From contig NZ_JAIVKL010000005.1 of NCBI RefSeq assembly GCF_020524045.1, positions 310,001 through 374,000 on the forward strand: a stretch of 64,000 nucleotides of DNA, in the 5' to 3' direction. The DNA is from Metabacillus litoralis (GTDB lineage: Bacteria; Bacillota; Bacilli; Bacillales; Bacillaceae). A program made the position numbers and the translations under genes. Below are positions 50,348 through 58,541 of the stretch, one piece after another (within the stretch, counting starts at the first letter, position 1; every line of letters begins with the position of its first letter). Below the pieces are notes generated by a model. That model did not search any database, was not told the DNA's origin, and saw only the letters and a list, made by a program, of their open reading frames with translations.

Positions 50348-51946
50348 TTAGGGCGAAGGTTTGGAAGTTCGTTCTTTTACTTTATCTTTCCCACTAACCA
50401 GTTTAGGTCTAGTATTCATTGACCAAATTGATAGACGAATAATCGCATCCTTTTGATCTTTTAAAACGAATGGAGCAAAAGGTAGGAGATAAGGGACACC
50501 AAATGATCGTAAACTACATAAATGAGCAATTAATATGATTAATCCGATAATAATTCCAAATAAACCAAAAGTAGCAGCTAAGACCATGAAAACAAAACGA
50601 AGCATTCTAACAGAAATGGCCATATTAAACTTAGGTGTTACAAAGCTTGCAATAGCGGTTAAAGATACGACAATAACCATTGTAGCTGAGACTAAACCGG
50701 CTTCTACTGCTGCTTGTCCTAAAACTAAAGCTCCTACTATGGATATAGCAGCTCCAACAGCTCTAGGCATTCGGACTCCTGCTTCTCTGAGAATTTCAAA
50801 TGTAAGCTCCATAAAAACCGCCTCGATAAAAGCTGGAAAGGGCACACCTTCTCTCTGAGCAGTTAGACTTATTAATAATGTTGTTGGTAGCATTTCTTGA
50901 TGATAGGTTGTGACTGCAATAAAAGCAGCGGGTGTTAATAATGAAAGTAAAAAAGTTCCTACCCTTAAGAGTCTAATCAATGTAGATATATCGGCTCGTT
51001 GGTAATAGTCCTCGCTAGATTGCATAAAATGGATAAATAAAGCCGGTACAACTAAAACAAAAGGTGTACCATCAACTAATATCGCGACTCGCCCTTCTAA
51101 CAGACCCCCTACAACCGCGTCAGGTCTTTCCGTATTATAAACAGTTGGGAAAGGTGTGTAGGTTTCATCTTGTATTAGAGCTTCTACATATCCACTTTCC
51201 AATATTGCATCAATATCAATTTTTGCTAACCTTTCACGAACTTCTTCTACGATCTTATCATTGGCTACTTCATTTATATAAGTAATCGCTACCTCTGTTT
51301 TAGATCTTTTACCTACTTTAATTGGTTCAAATACAAGGTTAATGTCATTAATTCGTCGTCTAATTAATGATGTGTTTGTTCGAATATTTTCAGTGAAACC
51401 ATCCTTAGGTCCCCTTACAAGCTGTTCAGAAGAAGGCTCTTCAACTCCTCTGCCTTCCCAGCCTTTCGTTCCTATTTTAAATGCCTCAGTTGATCCATCA
51501 ACTAAGAGGATAGAATCACCAGATAAAATCGTTTCATACATTTTTTCGTAATTTGTAGGATAGTTTATAATAATTTCTAATTCTCCGGCAGATAACGAGA
51601 ACTCCTTGATAAATTGAGCAACTTTTTCTGTACTTATTTCCTCCTGTAACCTCGTTTCGCGAAGATCGACCATGAGATTTTGTAAAATTGTATGATGAAT
51701 AAGATCTTTGTCAGCTAAGCCATCAACATAGATAACTGCTATATTGACGATGTCAACAGTGCCAATCTTCGCTTCTCTAATAATAATGTCTGGACTATGT
51801 CCAATGTCTTTTTTAATTTTTTTTAGTGCATCAGATAATAAAGAGTTTTTCTGTTCTTTTTGATGAAGAACATTATTATCATCTTTGATACTTTTATTTT
51901 CCTCCCATTTATTTCGTGGAATGAGAGGTTTTGGGATCTTTTTCAT
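50348..51946 (-). CDS. Spore germination receptor A subunit (GerAA family)
   Basis: 532 residues. A large N-terminal soluble part (about 1-280) carries EDPIIVREAKIGTVDIVNIA-like DIIIREAKIGTVDIVNIAVI and ENIRTNTSLIRRRI. Five or so membrane helices follow with YYQRADISTLIRLLRVGTFL, EGVPFPAFIEAVFMELTFEI and AVGAAISIVGALVLGQAAVEAG, all strongly conserved in GerA subunits. It ends in a charged tail. The ATG at 51946 has no clear ribosome site, which is unusual for this window. It is the first gene of germination operon 1 (order A-C-D-B). Confidence 0.94.
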   Translation of the reverse strand: MKKIPKPLIPRNKWEENKSIKDDNNVLHQKEQKNSLLSDALKKIKKDIGHSPDIIIREAKIGTVDIVNIAVIYVDGLADKDLIHHTILQNLMVDLRETRLQEEISTEKVAQFIKEFSLSAGELEIIINYPTNYEKMYETILSGDSILLVDGSTEAFKIGTKGWEGRGVEEPSSEQLVRGPKDGFTENIRTNTSLIRRRINDINLVFEPIKVGKRSKTEVAITYINEVANDKIVEEVRERLAKIDIDAILESGYVEALIQDETYTPFPTVYNTERPDAVVGGLLEGRVAILVDGTPFVLVVPALFIHFMQSSEDYYQRADISTLIRLLRVGTFLLSLLTPAAFIAVTTYHQEMLPTTLLISLTAQREGVPFPAFIEAVFMELTFEILREAGVRMPRAVGAAISIVGALVLGQAAVEAGLVSATMVIVVSLTAIASFVTPKFNMAISVRMLRFVFMVLAATFGLFGIIIGLIILIAHLCSLRSFGVPYLLPFAPFVLKDQKDAIIRLSIWSMNTRPKLVSGKDKVKERTSKPSP

Positions 51947-52598
51947 TTAAAAATCAAATCCAATATGTTAGTTTAGTATCCTTATTCTATACATTTTGGG
52001 AAAATTTACTCCAGTTTTTAATAATAAGTAATTAATTGCAGAAATAATGTATATTCCTTCTTGATTGTCTTTAGATCAGGTTTTTTTTATAGGCACTGTT
52101 AAATTGATGATTTCCAATACAGAAATTCGCCTTATGTAAGAGAATATTTAAAAATACTAATTGTCACCTTAAAGAGGGTATTCCAAAAGGAGGACCGAGC
52201 TCTACCTTTGCCATGCGTCTTAAAACGAAGTTAATAAGTTCAGGTAAAATTAATAAAGTAGTAAAGCCAAACAAACATTAGAATATATTATTAGATATAA
52301 TGGTTGTGTATGGAGAATACATAAAAGTAAAAAATGAGTATTTTATATGAAAAAGTATAGTTTTACATAAATATCCATTAAAATTATTTATTTCTAAAAA
52401 GTGTATTATAGAAAATGCCGAAAACGTTTTAAGCGCTTTAGTCCAATAAGTCTACTGATCTTGACATTACATAAAAACCCCAGTACAATTTCGAGTGCCT
52501 TCGTTCCACTCCATTATGATCATAAGCAAATATATTTGAGCGAACAGCACTTGCAAAAGAGTAGTTAAATAGGATCTTAACGAGAGGAGGATTATTGA
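51947..52598. other. Long intergenic region between germination operon 1 and phzF-like gene
   Basis: 652 bases without a supported gene. It holds a cre-like sequence CCGAAAACGTTTTAAG at 52418-52433 (weak), and near 52488-52525 a remnant resembling the R1-variant end (minus strand AATGGAGTGGAACGAAGGCA). Nothing else recognised. Confidence 0.4.
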
Positions 52599-53465
52599 AT
52601 GATTTACTATATTGTCGATGTTTTTGCAGAAGAAAAATATAAAGGAAACCAACTAGCTGTATTTCATGAAATTGAAAACTTGTCCAGTGGAGAAATGCAG
52701 AAAATTGCAAAAGAGACGAATTTTTCTGAAACAACCTTTATTCTTGGAAAAGATGAAAAAGATGGAGGATATTATGTAAGGATTTTTACACCTAATGAAG
52801 AGGTACCATTTGCTGGTCATCCAACATTAGGTACAGCATTCATTATTAAAAATGAATTAATGAAAGAAAAGAAAGACGAAGTAATTTTAAAACTAAAGGT
52901 AGGAGATATTCCCGTTCGTTTTAATGAGACAGGTATTATATGGATGGAACAAAATGAACCGAATTTTGGAGAAGTATTTACAGCAAGACAAATAAGTGAT
53001 GTTCTGCAATTAGATGAATCTGACTTTGATTCTAAGTTTCCAATTCAAGATGTATCAACAGGGTTACCGTTTATTATCGTTCCTTTAAAAAATCTAGCAT
53101 CGGTTAAAAAAGCAAAAATTAATCAAGAGAAGTTGATCTCATTTACAGAGCATACTAGAGCAAAGGCAATTCTTGTTTTTAGTAGTGAAACCTACAATGA
53201 AGAACATGATCTTAATGTACGTGTATTTGTGGATATATATGGAGTTCCAGAAGATCCGGCAACAGGAAGTGCAAATGGTTGTTTAGGAGGTTACCTATTA
53301 AAGCATGACTATTTGGACGAAGAGATAATTGATATAAAAGTGGAGCAAGGCTATGAAATTCAAAGAGAGTCATTGATACATATCAAAGCTGAACTTCTTG
53401 AGAATCAATACTCCATTCATGTTGGTGGGAATGTAGTAAATATAGCAAAAGGGGAATGGTATTAA
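52599..53465 (+). CDS. PhzF family isomerase/epimerase-like protein
   Basis: 288 residues. Family motifs are YIVDVFAEEKYKGNQLAVF at the N-terminus, ETNFSETTFIL with the catalytic glutamate (about 45), PFAGHPTLGTAF (about 70) and the late DPATGSANGCLGGYLL (about 217-232). PhzF itself isomerises a phenazine precursor; most bacterial relatives (YddE, YfhB type) have unknown substrates. GAGAGGAGG precedes the ATG. Monocistronic. Confidence 0.92.
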   Translation: MIYYIVDVFAEEKYKGNQLAVFHEIENLSSGEMQKIAKETNFSETTFILGKDEKDGGYYVRIFTPNEEVPFAGHPTLGTAFIIKNELMKEKKDEVILKLKVGDIPVRFNETGIIWMEQNEPNFGEVFTARQISDVLQLDESDFDSKFPIQDVSTGLPFIIVPLKNLASVKKAKINQEKLISFTEHTRAKAILVFSSETYNEEHDLNVRVFVDIYGVPEDPATGSANGCLGGYLLKHDYLDEEIIDIKVEQGYEIQRESLIHIKAELLENQYSIHVGGNVVNIAKGEWY

Positions 53466-53516
53466 TGCAGTAAGAGGGGACTTCTGAATAAAACAGAATT
53501 AGAGCCCCTCTTTTTG

Positions 53517-53684
53517 TTATATTTTGGACATGATCTTGTATGTAAAAAAAGTCCCTCCAAGTAAAAGTGCTGATAGTAAGATAACAAGACCGATACCCAT
53601 TTCATCGATTAAAGTTAGTAAATAAAGGATGATCGCAATGTCTGTTATAATTGAGCCAATCAGTAATACTTTGGGTGATCTCAT
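53517..53684 (-). CDS. Small two-helix membrane protein (55 aa)
   Basis: 55 residues: SPKVLLIGSIITDIAIILYL, then LIDEMGIGLVILLSALLLGG and TFFTYKIMSKI. Two hydrophobic helices with a short charged loop are clear. The minus-strand ribosome site GAAGGAGTG is 8 bases before the ATG. Unrecognised family, but codon usage and the ribosome site support a real gene. It is convergent with the PhzF-type gene. Confidence 0.72.
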   Translation of the reverse strand: MRSPKVLLIGSIITDIAIILYLLTLIDEMGIGLVILLSALLLGGTFFTYKIMSKI

Positions 53685-53797
53685 AGTCACACTCCTTCGT
53701 TATTTTCTACACTTCCAATATAAGTATAACCGTAATATAAGAAAATAGTAAAACCGAGTGAAGACTGTACTCCACTCGGTTTATATAGAAAAGTATT

Positions 53798-54088
53798 TCA
53801 TTCTGCAAAAGCGATAATACCTTCATTGTCATTAAGAACAAGTTCTAATGCTGCTGAAAATGGATCGATGTTTAATTGTGTTTCGAGATAAAAACGAAGA
53901 GCCTCAATAATATTAGCTGTGATTAACACTTGCTTGCGATCATTCACATATGCTTCAGCGGAAAAACCATAATCATCATCATACATAAGTTCCACTTCTA
54001 CTTCTTGAGGTTTAATATCCTTTTTATGTGCAATATGCAAGCATAATGCATTGATTATTTCTTGCTCAGTTATTTTTATTTTCCCCAT
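53798..54088 (-). CDS. DUF2653 family protein (YxcD-like)
   Basis: 96 residues, soluble and acidic. ITEQEIINALCLHIAHKKDI at the N-terminus and the EVELMYDDDYGFSAEAYVNDR centre fit the DUF2653 family of Bacillus. The start overlaps the end of the upstream gene by 13 bases, so the two are one translational unit. Function unknown. Confidence 0.8.
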   Translation of the reverse strand: MGKIKITEQEIINALCLHIAHKKDIKPQEVEVELMYDDDYGFSAEAYVNDRKQVLITANIIEALRFYLETQLNIDPFSAALELVLNDNEGIIAFAE

Positions 54089-54510
54089 GCTGTTTCTTCC
54101 TCAGATTTACGTTTGTTTTTAAAATACGTAAAAATTTTACGGATGATAAAAATCACGGCGAAAATAGCAAGAACATTAACAAATAAACCAATGATTGAGC
54201 CTAAAATACCTAAGTTACTAAGAAGTCCACCAAGTAATAAACCAGCTAGTCCACCTAAAAATAAGCCTTTCATTATACTGCCTGTTTTTGGTTTTGATGT
54301 TGCGGTATTTTTATTTGTTTTAGAAGAATCTTGTTTCCTAAATAATGATGGGCTATTTGAATTATTGTTTGTATTAGAATTAAAAGATTTTTTACCAGAT
54401 TTATAGCCTTTCGCACTAACTGTTGTTACTTGATCTCCAAGTAAAAATCCTCCGACTGGTGTAAAAAGTAACGTTGTAATAAGCATTGCTGAAAATAATT
54501 TCTTTAACAT
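54076..54510 (-). CDS. Small exported/membrane protein with Gly-rich helix
   Basis: 144 residues. An N-terminal signal-like helix (LFSAMLITTLLFTPVGGFLL), then a long Ser/Asn/Lys-rich linker (about 33-75), a Gly/Leu-rich membrane segment GLFLGGLAGLLLGGLLSNLG, a second helix (IIGLFVNVLAIFAVIFIIRK) and a charged tail. This layout resembles the N-terminal part of Tim44-like bacterial membrane proteins, without the soluble Tim44 domain. The ATG at 54510 follows GAGGAGG. It is the partner of the DUF2653 gene. Confidence 0.7.
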   Translation of the reverse strand: MLKKLFSAMLITTLLFTPVGGFLLGDQVTTVSAKGYKSGKKSFNSNTNNNSNSPSLFRKQDSSKTNKNTATSKPKTGSIMKGLFLGGLAGLLLGGLLSNLGILGSIIGLFVNVLAIFAVIFIIRKIFTYFKNKRKSEEETAWGK

Positions 54511-54592
54511 GTTGTAAGTTCCTCCTCTAGATAAATACACTCATCTCTAAAAGCAGTTTTCATAAAATTTTGTGCATTTAATAACTCTAAGA

Positions 54593-54711
54593 AACAGCAA
54601 CGTATAAAGTCTGGTGGCATCTTTTCTTCACAGAATGGTACCTTGCCTTCTATAAAAAATGATTCCTCGACAAAATTAGGTTATTTTACAACAATCTTTC
54701 AGAAAAGAGCT
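54593..54711 (-). mobile_element. R4 MITE-like element, truncated copy on the minus strand
   Basis: The minus strand reads AGCTCTTTTCTGAAAGA at the left and GAAGAAAAGATGCCACCAGA further on, then breaks off before the right inverted end. The inside is more changed than in the other copies. Confidence 0.75.
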
Positions 54712-54807
54712 TTAATGATTACTAGTAATACGAAGATAAAATGAAAAGGTTTCATTTATCTTGATTAATAGTAGAGCATTTTGATTCTTTTAACAAGATC
54801 ATTATAT

Positions 54808-54900
54808 AAAAAAAGTGCAGTGGGCGACCTCAGGATGACAAAAGTGGGTAAATGGTTTACTTTCCTCCTCAAGCGGGTGGGTTTTAAGCTTGTCACCACT
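54808..54900 (-). ncRNA. Candidate small regulatory RNA (orphan)
   Basis: A 93-nt transcription unit on the minus strand. A good promoter lies directly upstream, and the sequence ends in T7 (54808-54814). The ends pair (AGTGG with CCACT, then GAC with GTC). Inside are two further hairpins: AAGC/GCTT with the C-rich loop ACCCACCC, and GTAAA/TTTAC. There is no ORF. C-rich loops of this kind are how many Gram-positive small RNAs touch ribosome sites. I do not recognise it as a known RNA family. Confidence 0.6.
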
Positions 54901-54904
54901 ATGT

Positions 54905-54933
54905 AGTATATAAACTTATATTTCAACATTCAA
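54905..54933 (-). promoter_or_regulatory. Sigma-A promoter of the candidate small RNA
   Basis: On the minus strand TTGAAT (54933-54928), 17 bases, TATACT (54910-54905). It sets the start at about 54900. Confidence 0.65.
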
Positions 54934-54958
54934 AATGATCCATTACCTTAACCTTTTA

Positions 54959-55483
54959 TTAGCCATTATTACTAACCCATTTAATTTCACCTGATTGATC
55001 TTCATAATCCACTTCAACATTAAAATCATGTTTTTCATAGAAATGGACAAGTCGCTCTACATGATCCCAATCTCTTTTGGCGATATCTCCTGTGATTTTT
55101 GGGATATTCTGCTGAGTAGCTAACTCTTTTAAATAATCCATACAAATTGATCCATAACCTTTGTTAGCAGGTCCTTTTATGTCTCCAATGTGGATTGTTT
55201 TATCATCTGCAAAAGTGGCGTGAATGGAAAAATCCCAATTTCCTCTGTATGAACTCTCACAATCACATAACATGATTTTACAGGATTGGTCGTCTTCAGG
55301 TGTATAGACAATGACTAATTTATCGTCTTTTGTTTGATCAACACCTAGAACCTTACTTTTTTTAGCAATTTCTTTTAAGTTATCTTGCAATCGAAATACC
55401 TGAAATTCTAAATCTTCCAATTCTTCCTTTAGTTCTTCAGGGTCGTTTGTGCGTGAATCATTTTCAAGCAATTTCGTAAACAT
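54959..55483 (-). CDS. GNAT-like protein with N-terminal coiled coil
   Basis: 174 residues. The first 45 or so (PEELKEELEDLEFQVFRLQD, then NLKEIAKKSK) are a likely coiled coil. The rest looks like an acetyltransferase fold: beta strands around DKLVIVYTPED and IMLCDCESSY, the acetyl-CoA-binding-loop-like GPANKGYGSICMDYLKELA (about 104-122) and the C-terminal VERLVHFYEKHDFNVE typical of GNAT enzymes. The R/Q-x-x-G-x-G/A motif is altered to NKGYGS. Substrate unknown. AAAGGAG precedes the ATG. Confidence 0.65.
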   Translation of the reverse strand: MFTKLLENDSRTNDPEELKEELEDLEFQVFRLQDNLKEIAKKSKVLGVDQTKDDKLVIVYTPEDDQSCKIMLCDCESSYRGNWDFSIHATFADDKTIHIGDIKGPANKGYGSICMDYLKELATQQNIPKITGDIAKRDWDHVERLVHFYEKHDFNVEVDYEDQSGEIKWVSNNG

Positions 55484-55755
55484 GTTTTGAACTCCTTTCT
55501 AAATTTGTACTTGAAGTATTTATGTGTATTTTATTCATTTTTCTTAGATATGTTAAAGCTCGATATTTTTGAAATTCGATCCATTCTTAATGTATGAAAA
55601 AAACGTTTAAACAAGGTTGATAGAGTCTTTTCTGTAATAAATGGTAGGCACAAACAGTATAAAATTATATAGAATTTAACTAAAAAAATCAAGATGAAAT
55701 AAAGGGTATCAAGCATAATTTTACCTACTAGAGATTTCGATTGCTCAAATAATAA
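55484..55755. other. Intergenic region, nothing recognised
   Basis: A minus-strand frame of 78 codons (55531-55767) is open, but has no ribosome site and odd composition. I do not call it a gene. Confidence 0.4.
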
Positions 55756-55781
55756 GTTTATCGTCAATAAACAATGGGAAT
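55756..55781 (+). promoter_or_regulatory. Sigma-B-type promoter
   Basis: GTTTAT at 55756-55761, 14 bases, GGGAAT at 55776-55781, a close fit to the general-stress pattern GTTTAA-N12-14-GGGWAW. It lies 36 bases before the ATG at 55818 and so excludes the in-frame ATG at 55782 as start. Confidence 0.7.
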
Positions 55782-55817
55782 ATGTCTACTAACGAAGAGA
55801 TAGGAGGAAGATTTTAT

Positions 55818-56288
55818 ATGGTACAAGGTACAGTTGAAAGAAAGAAACAAAACAATAGCAAACTATTGAAAGGTGTGATCGTCGGAGGTGCTATTGGCGG
55901 ATGTATTTCTTTACTAGATAAAAATACAAGAAAAAATGTTTCAGAGAACGCAACTAATATGAAAGAAACCTCAAAAAATGTGATTACACATGTTAAAGAA
56001 AATCCTGGTGAAGTAAAGGAACATCTATTGGATCAGAGTAAACAGATAACAGATACATTAAAGAACACGATTCAAGAAGCGAAGGACTTAGTGAATAAAA
56101 TCAATTCTGACATTGTTGAGGATGCAAAAGAAGTGACGGATGAAGCTGCTTCATTTGCTCAGGAAACGAAAGAAGATCTTAAGGGGATAAAATCTGATCT
56201 GAAAACTACTGGAAGTCATTTGACTGAATCGAATGATCTTAAGCCGAAAACTCAAGCTGAGTTAAATGCTAATCTAAATCATTATTAA
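55818..56288 (+). CDS. YtxH-like general stress protein
   Basis: 156 residues. After a short basic start there is one membrane or membrane-near segment (LLKGVIVGGAIGGCISLLDK, about 16-35), then a long charged helix with repeated amphipathic patterns (NPGEVKEHLLDQSKQI, DLVNKINSDIVEDAKEV), as in YtxH-domain proteins. Such proteins are typical of the SigB regulon, and a sigma-B-type promoter precedes this gene. ATAGGAGG fits the ATG at 55818. It is 20 bases before the DUF3243 gene. Confidence 0.78.
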   Translation: MVQGTVERKKQNNSKLLKGVIVGGAIGGCISLLDKNTRKNVSENATNMKETSKNVITHVKENPGEVKEHLLDQSKQITDTLKNTIQEAKDLVNKINSDIVEDAKEVTDEAASFAQETKEDLKGIKSDLKTTGSHLTESNDLKPKTQAELNANLNHY

Positions 56289-56308
56289 TAAAATTAAAAG
56301 GAGAGATA

Positions 56309-56644
56309 ATGATGGAACATAAAAGTACTGAAGAAAAGTCAGCGAAAATAAATAAAGTAGAGCGTGCAGTAGATAGTCTTAGTGAAGAAAAGATAGATGA
56401 TATTTTAGCGAATTTTGAATCATTTAAAGACTACTTAGGTGATAAAGTTCATATGGGTAAGAAAATGGGGTTAACAGAAGAGCAGTTAGCAATTGCTGCA
56501 CAAAAAGTTGGGAACTTCTTATCAGAGCATGAACAAGCAAGAAATCGAGAAGAAAAATTACTTCAAGAACTGTGGATAGTTGGATCTGAAGAAGAACAAC
56601 ATATGCTATCACATATGCTAGTGAAACTAGTTAAAGAGAAATAA
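56309..56644 (+). CDS. DUF3243 family protein
   Basis: 111 residues, soluble, helical. FESFKDYLGDKVHMGKKMGL and the EEQLAIAAQKVGNFLSEHEQ stretch are DUF3243 hallmarks (YmfJ-like). AAAAGGAGAG is upstream of two adjacent ATG codons (56309 and 56312), either of which may be used. It is in the probable SigB-controlled operon with the YtxH-like gene, followed by a terminator. Role unknown. Confidence 0.85.
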   Translation: MMEHKSTEEKSAKINKVERAVDSLSEEKIDDILANFESFKDYLGDKVHMGKKMGLTEEQLAIAAQKVGNFLSEHEQARNREEKLLQELWIVGSEEEQHMLSHMLVKLVKEK

Positions 56645-56658
56645 TAATTAAGAGTAAA

Positions 56659-56702
56659 AAGCTAGGGACCTCATGTCAATGATGAGTTCCCTACTTTTTT
56701 AT
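56659..56702 (+). terminator. Terminator after the DUF3243 gene
   Basis: TAGGGACCTCAT and ATGAGTTCCCTA pair (with one mismatch) around a loop of 8 bases, with A5 before and T6 after. Confidence 0.85.
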
Positions 56703-56711
56703 CGTATTTAT

Positions 56712-56874
56712 GGCTTTTTTCGCAAACTTTGTTGCTTTTAATTACCTGAAGCAATCAGAACTGTATTAAGTTTAGTGGCATCTTTTCTTCAAAAAATTGT
56801 ACCCTTATAGTGAAAAAACACTGTTTTCACTATAAATTTTAGTTACATAGGAACAATCTTTCAGAAATGAGCCT
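56712..56874 (-). mobile_element. R4 MITE-like element, full-length copy on the minus strand
   Basis: The plus strand runs from GGCTTTTTTCGCAAACTTTG to CTTTCAGAAATGAGCCT, the reverse of the copy at 23020. The inside has a clear hairpin TAGTGAAAA/TTTTCACTA. The flanking bases (TATTTAT and AATTAAT) no longer match, in keeping with an older insertion. Confidence 0.88.
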
Positions 56875-56983
56875 AATTAATTAATACTACAATACATTTG
56901 ATATATTCAATATTATATTTTATTAGAAAAAGAGATACTACTAACTATTATATTGATTTTTCTATACCTATAGTGGAGGAGAA

Positions 56984-58426
56984 ATGAAGAAAATAAGGAA
57001 TTTACTTAATCGGAAATGGGTATGGCTTTGTATTTTTTTAGTTGTGATTGTAACAACTGTTAGCATATACCATACATACAAAACTCTACCAAAAGGTATC
57101 TCATATGAAAGTCCAACATATAAGGTCGATGATGTTGATTTTTTCTATGATCTAACTTATAAAGATAAAAAAAATCAACAAGTGATTGAACAATCGATAT
57201 TTAAGAAAATTAATGAAACAATAAGAGAAGCGAATGATTTTGTAGTGGTTGATATGTTTCTATTAAATAGTTACGTAGATAAAGATAAAGATTTTCCAAA
57301 ACTAAGTGAAAACCTAATAAATGAACTTATCAATCAGAAGAGAAGAAAGCCCAACTTAGAGATAGTGGTTATAACCGATAAAATTAATACAAGTTATAGT
57401 TCACATACCGTAAAGCAACATCAATGGCTTAAAGAAAACGAGATTACGGTTATCTATACAAATTTAAATAAACTAAGAGATCCAAATCCTATTTATTCAG
57501 GAATATGGAGAACATTTTTTCAATGGTTTGGTCAAGAGGGGAAAGGGTGGCTTCCTAATCCATTAGCAGAAGAAGCTCCTGATGTTACGTTAAGATCTTA
57601 TTTAAAATTAATGAATATAAAAGCAAATCATAGGAAAGTCATTGCTACGGAAAAGTCTGCAATTATTACTTCAGCAAATGCTCATAATGCAAGCGGATTT
57701 CATTCGAACATAGCTTTTAAGGTTAATGGACCGATAGTTAATGAAGTTCTCAAATCAGAACAAGCTGTCGTTAATTTTACAGGTAATGATAAACAATTTC
57801 CTCAAATGGTATTTAATGATAAAAATGGTGGAGATTTATCACTACAATTGTTAACAGAAGGTAAAATTCAAAAGCATCTATTAAAAGCGATAAATACTAC
57901 AAAAGAAGATGATACGATTTGGATGGCCATGTTTTATTTAGCTGATACAGAAGTGCTTGAGGCATTAAAATCTGCAGCTGAACGTGGGACGAATATTAAT
58001 TTAATTCTTGACCCGAATCAAAATGCATTTGGTTCAGAAAAGATGGGACTTCCTAATTTACCAGTAGCAGCAGAGCTTACTCAATTATCAGAAGGGAAAA
58101 TAAATATTCGTTGGTATAATACAGGTAAAGAACAATTCCACTCTAAATTGATTTTTATAGATAAGGGTGATGAAAATATCATAATTGGTGGCTCTGCAAA
58201 TTTTACGGAACGAAATTTAGATAATTATAACTTAGAAACGAATTTAAAGATTACATCAGCCAATAATGAGGAAGTTGTAGAAGAAGTAAGAAATTATTTC
58301 GAGAGAATATGGAATAATTCTAATGGAACATACACCGTAGATTACGAGGAGTATCAAGACACACTACCACTATTTAAATATGTATTATATTTAACTCAAA
58401 AACTATTCGCCTTTACAACCTATTAA
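56984..58426 (+). CDS. Phospholipase D family membrane-anchored protein
   Basis: 480 residues. One N-terminal membrane anchor (WVWLCIFLVVIVTTVSIYHT), then two PLD half-domains outside. Second HKD motif is complete: FHSKLIFIDKGD with later IIIGGSANFTERN. The first reads NHRKVIATEKS with Glu in place of Asp and TSAN in place of GSAN, so it is a divergent active-site half. PLD family members include cardiolipin synthases and phosphodiesterases; which this is cannot be decided. The ATG follows GGAGGAG. A strong terminator follows. Confidence 0.88.
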   Translation: MKKIRNLLNRKWVWLCIFLVVIVTTVSIYHTYKTLPKGISYESPTYKVDDVDFFYDLTYKDKKNQQVIEQSIFKKINETIREANDFVVVDMFLLNSYVDKDKDFPKLSENLINELINQKRRKPNLEIVVITDKINTSYSSHTVKQHQWLKENEITVIYTNLNKLRDPNPIYSGIWRTFFQWFGQEGKGWLPNPLAEEAPDVTLRSYLKLMNIKANHRKVIATEKSAIITSANAHNASGFHSNIAFKVNGPIVNEVLKSEQAVVNFTGNDKQFPQMVFNDKNGGDLSLQLLTEGKIQKHLLKAINTTKEDDTIWMAMFYLADTEVLEALKSAAERGTNINLILDPNQNAFGSEKMGLPNLPVAAELTQLSEGKINIRWYNTGKEQFHSKLIFIDKGDENIIIGGSANFTERNLDNYNLETNLKITSANNEEVVEEVRNYFERIWNNSNGTYTVDYEEYQDTLPLFKYVLYLTQKLFAFTTY

Positions 58427-58462
58427 AAAACGCTAACAGATTTTTCTTTTGTTAGCGTTTTT
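58424..58462 (+). terminator. Terminator of the PLD-family gene
   Basis: AAAAACGCTAACA and TGTTAGCGTTTTT form a 13-bp stem with an AT-rich loop GATTTTTCTTT. Confidence 0.9.
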
Positions 58463-58474
58463 AACGTTTAAATT

Positions 58475-58541
58475 TGAGGCTAGGACTTAACGTAGTAATT
58501 AATAAAAATTCCGGACAAAGTCATTGCTTTGAGGAGTATTT
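58475..58541 (+). repeat. R2 repeat, truncated copy
   Basis: GAGGCTAGGACTTAACGTAG and AATTCCGGACAAAGTCATTG, then GAGGAGTAT, match the minus strand of the 14491-14636 element. It breaks off at 58541, exactly where the sortase gene ends, so the right half is missing. Confidence 0.8.

Noticed and set aside
52418-52433. cre-like site CCGAAAACGTTTTAAG
   Set aside because: The match lacks the first T of the consensus, and the site is about 170 bases from the nearest gene; AT-rich DNA gives such hits by chance.
52438-52734. 98-codon and 61-codon minus-strand ORFs before and in the PhzF-type gene
   Set aside because: They are shadows of the PhzF gene start extended through repeat remnants.
55531-55767. 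78-codon minus-strand ORF
   Set aside because: No ribosome site, low-complexity hydrophobic content, and it overlaps the sigma-B-type promoter of the stress genes.
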